Below the pieces are notes generated by a model that saw nothing but the letters and a program-made list of their open reading frames with translations, was not told the origin of the DNA and did no database searches. Position numbers and translations under genes: made by a program. Below are positions 9,264-17,435 of a stretch of DNA of 64,000 bases, piece by piece; position 1 is the stretch's first letter; each line of letters begins with the position of its first letter. The DNA is from Caulobacter sp. (GTDB lineage Bacteria > Pseudomonadota > Alphaproteobacteria > Caulobacterales > Caulobacteraceae): assembly GCA_029866155.1 (NCBI GenBank), contig JARWZW010000050.1, forward strand, positions 1 to 64,000. The letters run 5' to 3'.

Positions 9264-10523
9264 ATGACCGCCGCGCCCTCGTCGACCACTCGACGGCTGA
9301 CACAGCAGGATGTCGATCTGATCTGCGCCCGCCATGATCGCCTTTGGTCTGGCCGGGGCGGCGGGGCTCGCGCTGTCTTCAGTTTCTGCGACATGACCGG
9401 CCTGAGCCTGAGGGGGCGGAACCTCTGCGACGCGGACTTCGCCGGCGCGGCCATGGCCGGGACCAATCTTTCCGGCGCCCGTTTCGACAATTCCAGCTTC
9501 TTTGGAGCCGATCTCCAGGACGCCAACCTGACCGAAGCGTCCCTGCGGCGGGCCGATCTGCGGGGTTCCTGCCTGCGCGGCGCCAACCTTTCCGGGGCGG
9601 ACCTGTTCGAGGCCGACCTTCGCGAAGGCACCTTGGCCGCCGCCGATGCTTTGAAGGGTTTTCGCGTCCTGGAGCACAAGGCGCGGACCGGGGATGTTCG
9701 CGGCGCAAACCTTTCGGGGGCGAACCTGGAGCGATCGCGACTGTCGGGGATTGTGGCGGTCAAGGCCGACTTCACCGACGCGATCCTCAAGGACGCCAAG
9801 CTGGTTCGGGCCAACCTGAAACAGGCCTGCATGAGCGGGGCCAATCTCGCCGGGGCGGATCTGTCAGGCGCTGATCTGTCCGGCGCCGATCTATCGGACG
9901 CCATACTGGTCGGAGCCAAGATTTTTGCCTGGAATGTCTCCGACGCCAATATGAAGGGCGTCCTTACCGATCGTCCGTCAGGCACGGCCGTCGCCGGACT
10001 GCCCTTCGACGACATGATCCGCTCTCACGCCCAGTGGTGCGAGACCGGAGGGGCGGAAGGTCGGCCTTCAAGCTTCGACGGCGCCGACCTTCGCGCCCTG
10101 GGCAGCCTGAAGGGTCTCAACCTGACGGCTCTCTCCGCCAAGCGGGCGACCTTTTACGGGCTCGACCTGCAGGGGGTGCAGTTTCAGGGTGCTCAGCTGG
10201 AGGGCGCCGACCTCCGCGCCTGCAATCTCCGCCATGCCGACCTGCGAGGCGCCCGCCTGATCGGGGCCCGGCTGACCGGATCTGACCTGCGGGACGTACA
10301 GATGGGCCCCCTGCTGCTAGCGGCCGACCGGTTGTTGCCCTGTGATCTGACGGGGGCGATCCTGAAGGGGGCCGAGATGGCCGGGGCCGATTTCCGGCAG
10401 GCGGTGTTCAGGGGCGCCGATCTTTCGCGGGCCAACCTGACCGGGGCCCAGATGAGGGGGGCAGACCTGACGGGCGCGGTCCTCTTGGGGACTCGCGGCC
10501 TAGACTGGTCCAGAGCGGGCTAG
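9264..10523 (+). CDS. pentapeptide-repeat protein (two-module)
   Basis: Many A(D/N)LxG repeats (ADLSGADLSGADLSDA); two H-x-x-x-W...GG..G modules; ATG at 9264. Confidence 0.92.
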   Translation: MTAAPSSTTRRLTQQDVDLICARHDRLWSGRGGGARAVFSFCDMTGLSLRGRNLCDADFAGAAMAGTNLSGARFDNSSFFGADLQDANLTEASLRRADLRGSCLRGANLSGADLFEADLREGTLAAADALKGFRVLEHKARTGDVRGANLSGANLERSRLSGIVAVKADFTDAILKDAKLVRANLKQACMSGANLAGADLSGADLSGADLSDAILVGAKIFAWNVSDANMKGVLTDRPSGTAVAGLPFDDMIRSHAQWCETGGAEGRPSSFDGADLRALGSLKGLNLTALSAKRATFYGLDLQGVQFQGAQLEGADLRACNLRHADLRGARLIGARLTGSDLRDVQMGPLLLAADRLLPCDLTGAILKGAEMAGADFRQAVFRGADLSRANLTGAQMRGADLTGAVLLGTRGLDWSRAG

Positions 10524-10543
10524 CCCCGGCCTGTATCCTTGGT

Positions 10544-10659
10544 TTAGAGCATGTTCCTGTAAGTGCGAAGCGGTTGTCGGATCGAAACATGCTCTAACAT
10601 TCTGAATTAGAGCCTGTTTTTCCGTTTCGGTGGGGATGCTCATAGCGGACCAGGCTCTA
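10544..10659. repeat. intergenic palindromic element, two consecutive hairpins
   Basis: TTAGAGCATGTT (10544-10555) pairs with AACATGCTCTAA (10586-10597); TAGAGCCTG (10608-10616) pairs with CAGGCTCTA (10651-10659). Confidence 0.75.
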
Positions 10660-10756
10660 GGCGGCAAAATGGCGGTCGCCGGCTCTTGCTAACCTTTCAT
10701 CGATTCATTTCGGCTAACTGTGTTCGCGGATTGATTCGGCGTCTGAGGGCCTCGCG

Positions 10757-12013
10757 TTGCAGCTTGTTTCCAACTCTTTGGCCGGTCGTCGTCGCATCAG
10801 TCAGAGCGAGCTTGACCTGCTTGTTTCGGCGCATGAGCGGTTTCTCAGCGGTCGCTCCGGTGGCAAGCGGGCGAGCCTGCGATTCATGGATATGAGCGGA
10901 CTTGAACTTTCGGGCCGAAATCTCTGCGATGCTGACCTCTCGGCTTCTGTGCTGGACGGAGCGCGGATGCTGCGGACCCGGCTCGACCGCGCAAGCCTGT
11001 TCGGCTCCGATCTTCGAAAAGCGGTGATGATCCAGGCCAGCCTGGTGCGGGCGGACCTGCGCGGCGTCTGCCTCCATGGCGCCAATCTCACCCAGGCTGA
11101 CCTGACCCAGGCCGATTTCCGTGAGGGCCAGATCGCGATCCCCCATCCGCGCAAGGGGCTGGACAGCCTCAAGCATGAGGACAGGGCAGGGGACGCCGAT
11201 GGCGCGCTTTTCGTCGGTGCGACCCTGGACGGCTCGCGCATGAACGGCCTGTCCGCCTTCGCCTCGGATTTCACCGACTGTTCCCTTCGGGGGGCTGTGA
11301 TGACCGGAGCCAATCTCAAGGAAGCCAACATGGCCGGCGCCAATCTGGAAGGCGCCCAGGTGTCCGGCTGCAATCTGGAAGGCGCTGACCTGTCAGGGGC
11401 TGTGCTTTCCGGGGTGGAGGTCGGCCTCGCCCGGACGAGCGGGTGTCGTATGGCCGGCGTCCTGTTGTCGCCGACAGCAGAGGAGCTGGCCCTGGCGCCC
11501 CAACGCCTGGAAGCCGCCATGGGCAATCAGGCCTGGTGCGAAAGCGGTGGCCAGCGCGGCGCACCGGCACGGCTGGACCATGCCGATCTTCGCACCCTCG
11601 GTGGACGCCTGAGAGGCATGCGGCTGACGGCCATTTCGGCCAAGGGCGCCTGCATGGTCGGAATGGATCTATCGGGGGTTCAGCTGCAGGGCGCAAACCT
11701 GGACGGCGCTGATCTGAGGGGCGCCGACCTGCACGGGGCCGATCTGCGGGGCGCCAAGCTGGCCGGCGCCAATCTGACCAAGGCTGACCTGCGCGGCGCC
11801 ATGGTCGGGGTTCTGCCCCTCACGCCGGAACGGTCGAGTCCGGCGACGCTCAATCTGGCGCGGATGCGTTATACCCGGGCCCAGGCGGCCGACCTGTCTG
11901 CGGCGATCCTGGACGGCGCCGATCTGAGGGGAGCGGACCTCACCGGCGCCAAGGTCGTCCGCACCAGCTTCCGCGACGCCGACATCGGTTCGGCGATCGG
12001 ACTGGAAACCTGA
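10757..12013 (+). CDS. pentapeptide-repeat protein, paralogue of preceding gene
   Basis: Same architecture as 9264..10523; predicted TTG start; repeats such as GADLRGADLHGADLRGAKLAGANL. Confidence 0.9.
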   Translation: MQLVSNSLAGRRRISQSELDLLVSAHERFLSGRSGGKRASLRFMDMSGLELSGRNLCDADLSASVLDGARMLRTRLDRASLFGSDLRKAVMIQASLVRADLRGVCLHGANLTQADLTQADFREGQIAIPHPRKGLDSLKHEDRAGDADGALFVGATLDGSRMNGLSAFASDFTDCSLRGAVMTGANLKEANMAGANLEGAQVSGCNLEGADLSGAVLSGVEVGLARTSGCRMAGVLLSPTAEELALAPQRLEAAMGNQAWCESGGQRGAPARLDHADLRTLGGRLRGMRLTAISAKGACMVGMDLSGVQLQGANLDGADLRGADLHGADLRGAKLAGANLTKADLRGAMVGVLPLTPERSSPATLNLARMRYTRAQAADLSAAILDGADLRGADLTGAKVVRTSFRDADIGSAIGLET

Positions 12014-12018
12014 ATCAA

Positions 12019-12051
12019 CAAAAAGGGGGCGGCGCGCGGCGCCACCCCCCC
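12019..12051 (-). terminator. intrinsic terminator for hsp20
   Basis: GGGGG-c-GGCGC-gcg-GCGCC-a-CCCCC inverted repeat; minus strand continues into CTTTTTGTT. Confidence 0.75.
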
Positions 12052-12076
12052 GTTCATCCGTTTGACGGTCGGCGTT

Positions 12077-12535
12077 TCAGGCCGCCTTCTCACCATCGAT
12101 CAGCGCGCTTTCTGCTGGGGCGCCGATCTTGATCGTCCGGGGCTTGAGCGCTTCGGGCAGTTCCCGTTTCAGGCTGATGGCCAGGAGACCATCCGCCAAG
12201 GTCGCGTCATTCACCACAACATAGTCGGCCAACTGGAACCGGCGCTCGAAGTTGCGCTCGGCGAGGCCGCGGTGGAGAAACTTGCGGGAATCATCATTGG
12301 CCGGCTTGCGCCCCTGAACGGCGAGGAGGTTTTCCTTCACCTCGATGGTCAGTTCGTCGGGCCGAAAGCCAGCGACCGCGATTTCGACTCGGTAGGAGTC
12401 TTCTCCGGTCCGTTCAATATTGTAGGGCGGGTAGCCGGTTGCGCCATCCTGGGCGGCGGCTGCGTCGAGCAGCGAGGCCAAGCGGTCGAAACCGACCACG
12501 GAGCGGTACAGCGGGGAGAAATCGATCGTACGCAT
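12077..12535 (-). CDS. small heat shock protein, Hsp20/IbpA family
   Basis: MRTIDFSPLYRSVVGFDRLASLLD...YPPYNIERTGEDSYRVEIAVAGF; ATG 12535 preferred over 12547, which overlaps the Shine-Dalgarno. Confidence 0.95.
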   Translation of the reverse strand: MRTIDFSPLYRSVVGFDRLASLLDAAAAQDGATGYPPYNIERTGEDSYRVEIAVAGFRPDELTIEVKENLLAVQGRKPANDDSRKFLHRGLAERNFERRFQLADYVVVNDATLADGLLAISLKRELPEALKPRTIKIGAPAESALIDGEKAA

Positions 12536-12542
12536 GTTTGGT

Positions 12543-12640
12543 AACATCCTTCTTGGTCAAGCAAGGTTGCATCACACAGGACTGACGAACCGGTCTGGCT
12601 TCGCCAACTGTCCTCAAGGCCCGATAGCGGCGCCTCGGGA
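12543..12640 (-). promoter_or_regulatory. candidate ROSE-like RNA thermometer in hsp20 5'UTR
   Basis: Minus strand GCAACCUUGCUU-gacc-AAGAAGGAUGU: SD (AAGAAGG) paired with CCUU[G]CUU leaving a bulged G in a UUGCU motif; upstream hairpins GUCCCGAGGC...GCCUUGAGGAC and UGGCgaaGCCA. Confidence 0.65.
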
Positions 12641-12644
12641 CAAC

Positions 12645-12672
12645 AGTTGGGAATGAGTTTACCGATTTCAAG
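12645..12672 (-). promoter_or_regulatory. possible sigma-32 promoter for hsp20
   Basis: Minus strand CTTG-N17-CCCAACT, partial fit to alphaproteobacterial RpoH consensus CTTG-N17/18-CYTATNT. Confidence 0.35.
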
Positions 12673-12756
12673 TGACGGGCTCCGGTCAGCTTGCCTGTTT
12701 GCACAAGGCCTGGCCTGAGCTATTTCATGTTGAACAGTTCAAGGAGTTTCGCCCCC

Positions 12757-13605
12757 ATGATGCGTCGGTCTGTTCTGGCCCTGGTCAGCTTGTTGGCATT
12801 TTCGTACGGCACAGCGGCCTCGGCGGCGCCCCGAGTGGACGCGGCCTTGAAGGCAGCGATCGAAGGGCAGCAGAGGAGCGAGGCCCACAGGCTTCGCGAC
12901 CCAGCTCGCCATCCTTATGACAGCCTGACCTTCTGGGGACTGCGCCCGGGACTGTCGGTCATCGAGGTCAGCCCGGGCACAGGATACTGGACTGAAATCC
13001 TGGCGCCCTACGCCAAGGCCACCGGCGGCGCCTACGCCGCCGGAGTCGCGGATCTGGACAATCCCGCTCTTTCCGAGGGCGCCCGCAAGGGTCGCGCCGC
13101 CCTAGAGGCCAGATATGCCGACGCCTCCCTGTTCGGGACCGTGCGCTATGCCAATTTCGGACCGAAGTCTGCGGCCCTGGGCCTGCCAGGCTCCGCCGAC
13201 CTGGTTCTGACCGCCCGCAACATCCACAACTGGCTGTCGCCGCAGGGTCATCTGGACAAGGTCATGACGGACTTTTTCCAGGTCCTCAAGCCAGGCGGCG
13301 TGCTGGCGGTGGAGGAACACCGCGCTGACCCCAGGCCCCAGGCGGCCGGCGCCTCAGACGGCTACATGTCCACCGCCTTTGTGGTCGCGGCCGCCGAAAA
13401 GGCTGGTTTCAAGCTGGCGGCGACTAGCGAGATCAACGCCAACAAGCGTGACACCAAGGACCATCCGTTCGGGGTCTGGACCCTTCCGCCTGTCAAGCGG
13501 TCTGCGCCAGCGGGCCAACCGGCAGATCCAGCGTTTGACCGCTCAGCCTATGACGCCATCGGTGAGAGCGACAGAATGACCCTGCGCTTCGTCAAGCCAA
13601 AGTGA
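12757..13605 (+). CDS. exported COG4798-type predicted methyltransferase
   Basis: Signal peptide MMRRSVLALVSLLAFSYGTAASAA; RHPYDSLTFWGLRPGLSVIEVSPGTGYWTEILAPY; AAGGAG upstream of ATG 12757. Confidence 0.85.
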   Translation: MMRRSVLALVSLLAFSYGTAASAAPRVDAALKAAIEGQQRSEAHRLRDPARHPYDSLTFWGLRPGLSVIEVSPGTGYWTEILAPYAKATGGAYAAGVADLDNPALSEGARKGRAALEARYADASLFGTVRYANFGPKSAALGLPGSADLVLTARNIHNWLSPQGHLDKVMTDFFQVLKPGGVLAVEEHRADPRPQAAGASDGYMSTAFVVAAAEKAGFKLAATSEINANKRDTKDHPFGVWTLPPVKRSAPAGQPADPAFDRSAYDAIGESDRMTLRFVKPK

Positions 13606-13688
13606 GCGTGGAGCTTTTGACCTGAGGCGATGGCCAAGGTATGCCGCTGGACGAGCGGGCCGCGGGGGCGACCAGAGTGACGGATTTC

Positions 13689-14591
13689 ATGGCGTCAAGT
13701 TTTTCCGTCTCTTCCCGCAGGAACCTTTTGATCGGTCTGGGCGCCGTGGCCGGCCTGGCGGCCTGCAAGGAAAAGCCGGCCGCCTCCGGAGCCATTTCGC
13801 TCGACAAGACCGGCCCGGTCGACGCTCGCAAGATTGTCACCATCGCGGACGCTGTCGCCGGCGAATGGCGGTCGCCGGCTGACCGGGCGCGTGATGTCCA
13901 TCGCCATCCGCTCGAGAGCCTGACCTTCTGGGGGCTCAAGCCAGGCATGACGGTGGTGGAATTCTGGCCTGGGGCAGGCTGGTTCACCGATATCCTTGCC
14001 CCCTATCTGGATGCGACCAATGGACGGCTCTATGCCGCCAATCTCCAGCCCCTGGACCCGGCTGTCAGTGAAGTCGTCCAAGCCTACCGCCGCAAGCTCA
14101 AGGACAATGCCCGCCTCTATGGAGACGCCCAGGTCACGGCCTTCGGGCCGACGAGCGGCCCGGTTGCGCCGCCCGGGTCTGCTGACCTGGTGCTCTTCCT
14201 TCGCAACCTCCATAACTGGATCGCGGCAGGGATCGCAGACAAGGCCTTCAAGGATGCCTATGCCGCACTCAAGCCCGGCGGCATCCTGGGAATCGAAGAG
14301 CACCGTGGCCTGCCCGGCGCGGTCCAGGACCCGCTGGCGGCCGACGGCTATGTCCAGCAGGACTACGCGATACAGCTTGCCAAGGAGGCCGGATTTTCGC
14401 TGGAATCGACCAGTGAAATCAACGCCAATCCCAAGGATGACCGGAAGCACCCTTTTGGCGTATGGACCTTGTCGCCAACCCGCCTTTCAGCGCCCCGTGG
14501 GCAGCCGCCAAAGGCGGGCTTTAATCACGCCGAGTATGACGCTGTGGGAGAAAGCGATCGGATGACCCTGAAACTGGTAAAGCCGAAATGA
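13689..14591 (+). CDS. lipoprotein-like COG4798-type predicted methyltransferase, paralogue of preceding gene
   Basis: SSRRNLLIGLGAVAGLAACKEKP (twin Arg plus lipobox LAAC); RHPLESLTFWGLKPGMTVVEFWPGAGWFTDILAPY. Confidence 0.85.
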   Translation: MASSFSVSSRRNLLIGLGAVAGLAACKEKPAASGAISLDKTGPVDARKIVTIADAVAGEWRSPADRARDVHRHPLESLTFWGLKPGMTVVEFWPGAGWFTDILAPYLDATNGRLYAANLQPLDPAVSEVVQAYRRKLKDNARLYGDAQVTAFGPTSGPVAPPGSADLVLFLRNLHNWIAAGIADKAFKDAYAALKPGGILGIEEHRGLPGAVQDPLAADGYVQQDYAIQLAKEAGFSLESTSEINANPKDDRKHPFGVWTLSPTRLSAPRGQPPKAGFNHAEYDAVGESDRMTLKLVKPK

Positions 14592-15271
14592 CGGTCGATC
14601 GACGCTTCCTTTTCAGCATGCCGCTGCTGGCCATGCCCCTGGCCGCAACGCCGGCCCTGGCTGCGCAGCGGGAAATCGAGGTCGCCAAGGTTTTCGTCTT
14701 TCTGGACAATTTTCTCCAGATGTCCGCGTCTGAGCGCGCGCGCCTCAAGGTTTCTTTCTACCTCACTCAGAATGGCAAGCCTGCCCAGGGGGTCAAGGCT
14801 GTCATCGTGGACAAGGATGGCACCCGGACGAATGTTCCCATCGCCAGCGACGGCAGGTTCGAGCGGGAACCCAGCCTGCGGCAGTTGACCGAGAAATCGC
14901 GCATCATCTTCGAGGGCCAGGACGCATCCGGCTATTCGGTCCGTATCGGACTGGTCTGGGCGGCGCGCCCCACCCTGGAGATGGACGCCAAGCTGGTGGC
15001 CGCCAGCCTCAGCGATGTGAACGCCATCGTCAAAAAGGCGGCGGGGCGTTTTGGCATGGTCGCCCCGAAGATGGTTCAGGTGGCCTTCCCGGGCGGCGGC
15101 TCCGGCTCCGCGGTGATGGCCGATGGCAGGGCCCTTCCCTTGCCGCAGTTCAATGGCTCTCCTGCCTTCAATCCTTCCGTCATGGCGGCGGCGGCCAAGC
15201 TGCGCTTTGCCAGGTTGCCATCGAGAATGGAATTTGCCGGTCCCAAGCACGCCGGCGTCGTCTTCGGGTAG
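14588..15271 (+). CDS. exported protein of unknown function, family member A
   Basis: N-terminal signal; FLQMSASERARLKVSFYLTQNGKPAQGVKAVIVDKDGTRTNVPIASDGRF; overlaps the upstream methyltransferase stop by 4 bp. Confidence 0.75.
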   Translation: MTVDRRFLFSMPLLAMPLAATPALAAQREIEVAKVFVFLDNFLQMSASERARLKVSFYLTQNGKPAQGVKAVIVDKDGTRTNVPIASDGRFEREPSLRQLTEKSRIIFEGQDASGYSVRIGLVWAARPTLEMDAKLVAASLSDVNAIVKKAAGRFGMVAPKMVQVAFPGGGSGSAVMADGRALPLPQFNGSPAFNPSVMAAAAKLRFARLPSRMEFAGPKHAGVVFG

Positions 15272-15390
15272 CGACCGGTTCCGGAAAAGGTGTCGCCCCC
15301 GTCACTTTTTTGGCCGCCGGATCGCTGTTCGCTTGCCCGGCGAGCCCGGCCAAGCTATCCCCAATTTCAGCGCAATAAAGGGAGAGCGTC

Positions 15391-15699
15391 ATGGCTACGT
15401 TGCAAGAAATCACTGATCGCGTGAAGGCCGCCGTCGGAGAAGATTCCGGTCTCGGCAAGTCACTCAAGTTCGACCTTAAGGGCGACGGGTTCATCCATAT
15501 CGACGGCGGTTCGGTCACCAATGAAGACTCGCCGGCTGATCTGACCATGACCCTGTCCCTGGCCGACCTGCTGGAAATGGGCGCTGGCAAGCTTGACGCC
15601 ACCATGGCGTTCATGTCCGGGCGCCTGAAGCTGTCGGACATGGGCCTTGCCATGTCGCTGCAGCCGAAAATGGGCGCCCTGTTCGCCAAGATGGCCTGA
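15391..15699 (+). CDS. SCP2 sterol-binding domain protein
   Basis: GFIHIDGGSVTNEDSPADLTMTLSLADLLEMGAGKLDATMAFMSGRLKLSDMGLAMSLQPKM. Confidence 0.9.
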   Translation: MATLQEITDRVKAAVGEDSGLGKSLKFDLKGDGFIHIDGGSVTNEDSPADLTMTLSLADLLEMGAGKLDATMAFMSGRLKLSDMGLAMSLQPKMGALFAKMA

Positions 15700-15731
15700 T
15701 TTTATCACTCACCCTTCCGGGTGGGTGGATG

Positions 15732-15771
15732 CGGCGCGGAGGGGGTGACCCTTCCGCGCCGTTCTGTTTTT
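15732..15771 (+). terminator. intrinsic terminator after SCP2 gene
   Basis: CGGCGCGGA (15732-15740) / TCCGCGCCG (15753-15761) followed by TTCTGTTTTT. Confidence 0.75.
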
Positions 15772-15807
15772 ATGGGGCGGGGCGTCCCCATCGAGGAAGA
15801 TGAGATC

Positions 15808-16473
15808 ATGATCCAGACCCGTCGGGCGGTGCTCGCCGCTCTTGCCCTGCTGCCGCCCGTTGTCCTTGCATCGGCCGCTTCGGCTGAAACCAAGGCGGTC
15901 AAGCTGGAAAAACTCTACCCCTATCTGGATATGTATCTGGGGCTGCCTCCGGCTCAGCGTAGCCGGTTTGTGATGGCCTATTACCTCAAGCAGAACGGAG
16001 GCCGGCCGACCGGACTGGCCCTGACCCTGATCGACACGGGAGGCGGACGGACGGCCGTCCCGATCGGCAACGACGGCCGGTTGCTGTTCACGCCCGCCCT
16101 GGGTCAGTTGAAATCCGACGCCCAGATCGAGATGGCTGCGCCCAAAGGCGCCAAGATCAACCTTAGCATGGAACTGCAGGCCGTCACCCGGCCTCGCCAA
16201 TCCATGGAAGCGGCCGATCTGGCGGCAGCCATCCAGCAATGCGAGGCCGCTATCCGCTCGAAGGCCGGTGTGCTGGGCTTTGCGGCGCCCAAGGTCAAAC
16301 GCATCGTCTTTCGAGGCGCTGGCAGCGGTCAGGCGGTGAACGCCGCCGGGGTCAGCCGGCCGTTGCCGATGCAGACGGGACATCCCGCCTATGATCCCGA
16401 ACAGATGCCGGGTGTCATATCCCTGCAGTTTGCCCGTCCCCCCCTGGCCCTGATGCTTGCCGGTCGCGTATGA
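15808..16473 (+). CDS. exported protein of unknown function, family member B
   Basis: Signal MIQTRRAVLAALALLPPVVLASAASA; YLGLPPAQRSRFVMAYYLKQNGGRPTGLALTLIDTGGGRTAVPIGNDGRL aligns with 14588..15271. Confidence 0.75.
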   Translation: MIQTRRAVLAALALLPPVVLASAASAETKAVKLEKLYPYLDMYLGLPPAQRSRFVMAYYLKQNGGRPTGLALTLIDTGGGRTAVPIGNDGRLLFTPALGQLKSDAQIEMAAPKGAKINLSMELQAVTRPRQSMEAADLAAAIQQCEAAIRSKAGVLGFAAPKVKRIVFRGAGSGQAVNAAGVSRPLPMQTGHPAYDPEQMPGVISLQFARPPLALMLAGRV

Positions 16474-17435
16474 CGACCCTGCAACCCCCCTTGATCGGGA
16501 TACAGGAATCGCCAGTCCCGCCGGACGGATCCGCAGACTGGGTGGTCGGCGCAGGCGGCGCCCGGCTGCGGGTCGCCCTGTTCCGGCCGAAGGGCAAGCC
16601 TCGTGGCTCGGTGGTGATCAGCCCTGGGCGCAGCGAGACGATCGAGAAGTATTTCGAGCTGGTGTGCGAACTGCAGGCCCGGAACTTCGTCGTCCTGGTC
16701 CATGACTGGCGCGGCCAGGGGCTGTCAGAACGTATTCTGCCGGATCCTCTGAAGGGCCATGCGGTCGGCTTTCAGGACTTCGTTGCAGACTATCGGGCGA
16801 TCCTGGATCACTTCGAGGCCCAGCTTCCCGGACCCTGGATCGCCATGGCCCATTCCATGGGGGGCTGCCTGACCCTGATCGCCCTTGCCCAGGGGCAGGC
16901 CGATCGGTTCGTCGGGGCCTTCATGTCGGCCCCGATGCTGGGGTTGCAGACACCTGGCCGACCCAAGCCAGGCGTCAGGGCCCTGGCCTGGGTGATGAGC
17001 CGCTACCGGGGCGACGACTACATTCTCGGCAATCCTGGGACCCCGATGGGTGGACCGTTCGAGGGCAATATCCTGACCCATGACCGGGTCCGCTATGATC
17101 GCAATCTTGCGCCGCTCAAGGCCTGTCCGGACCTGGCCCTGGGATCGGGCACATGGTCCTGGCTCGAATTCGCCTTCACCGCTTCACGTTGGCTGAAATC
17201 GTCACCGGCGGTGACGAAGCTTAAATTGCCGGTCGTGGTGCTCAGCGCCGCCCAGGAAGCGCTGGTGGACAATGATGACCAGCGACAGATCGTCGCCCGG
17301 ATTCCCCTTGGGCGGTGGCGGTCCATTGATGGCGCCTTCCATGAGCTGTTCCAAGAAACCGACGCGGTTCGGGCTCAGGTCTGGGCCGAGCTTGGCCCGC
17401 TGCTGGACCAGTGGGCGCCGGGCTCAGCTGGCTGA
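16470..17435 (+). CDS. alpha/beta hydrolase (lysophospholipase-like)
   Basis: VHDWRGQGLSERILPDPLKGHAVGFQDFVADYRAIL...WIAMAHSMGG nucleophile elbow. Confidence 0.88.
   Translation: MTTLQPPLIGIQESPVPPDGSADWVVGAGGARLRVALFRPKGKPRGSVVISPGRSETIEKYFELVCELQARNFVVLVHDWRGQGLSERILPDPLKGHAVGFQDFVADYRAILDHFEAQLPGPWIAMAHSMGGCLTLIALAQGQADRFVGAFMSAPMLGLQTPGRPKPGVRALAWVMSRYRGDDYILGNPGTPMGGPFEGNILTHDRVRYDRNLAPLKACPDLALGSGTWSWLEFAFTASRWLKSSPAVTKLKLPVVVLSAAQEALVDNDDQRQIVARIPLGRWRSIDGAFHELFQETDAVRAQVWAELGPLLDQWAPGSAG

Noticed and set aside
9880-9900. Short tandem repeats in pentapeptide genes as a CRISPR or satellite array
   Set aside because: They are coding pentapeptide repeats with frame-preserving variation and no spacers.
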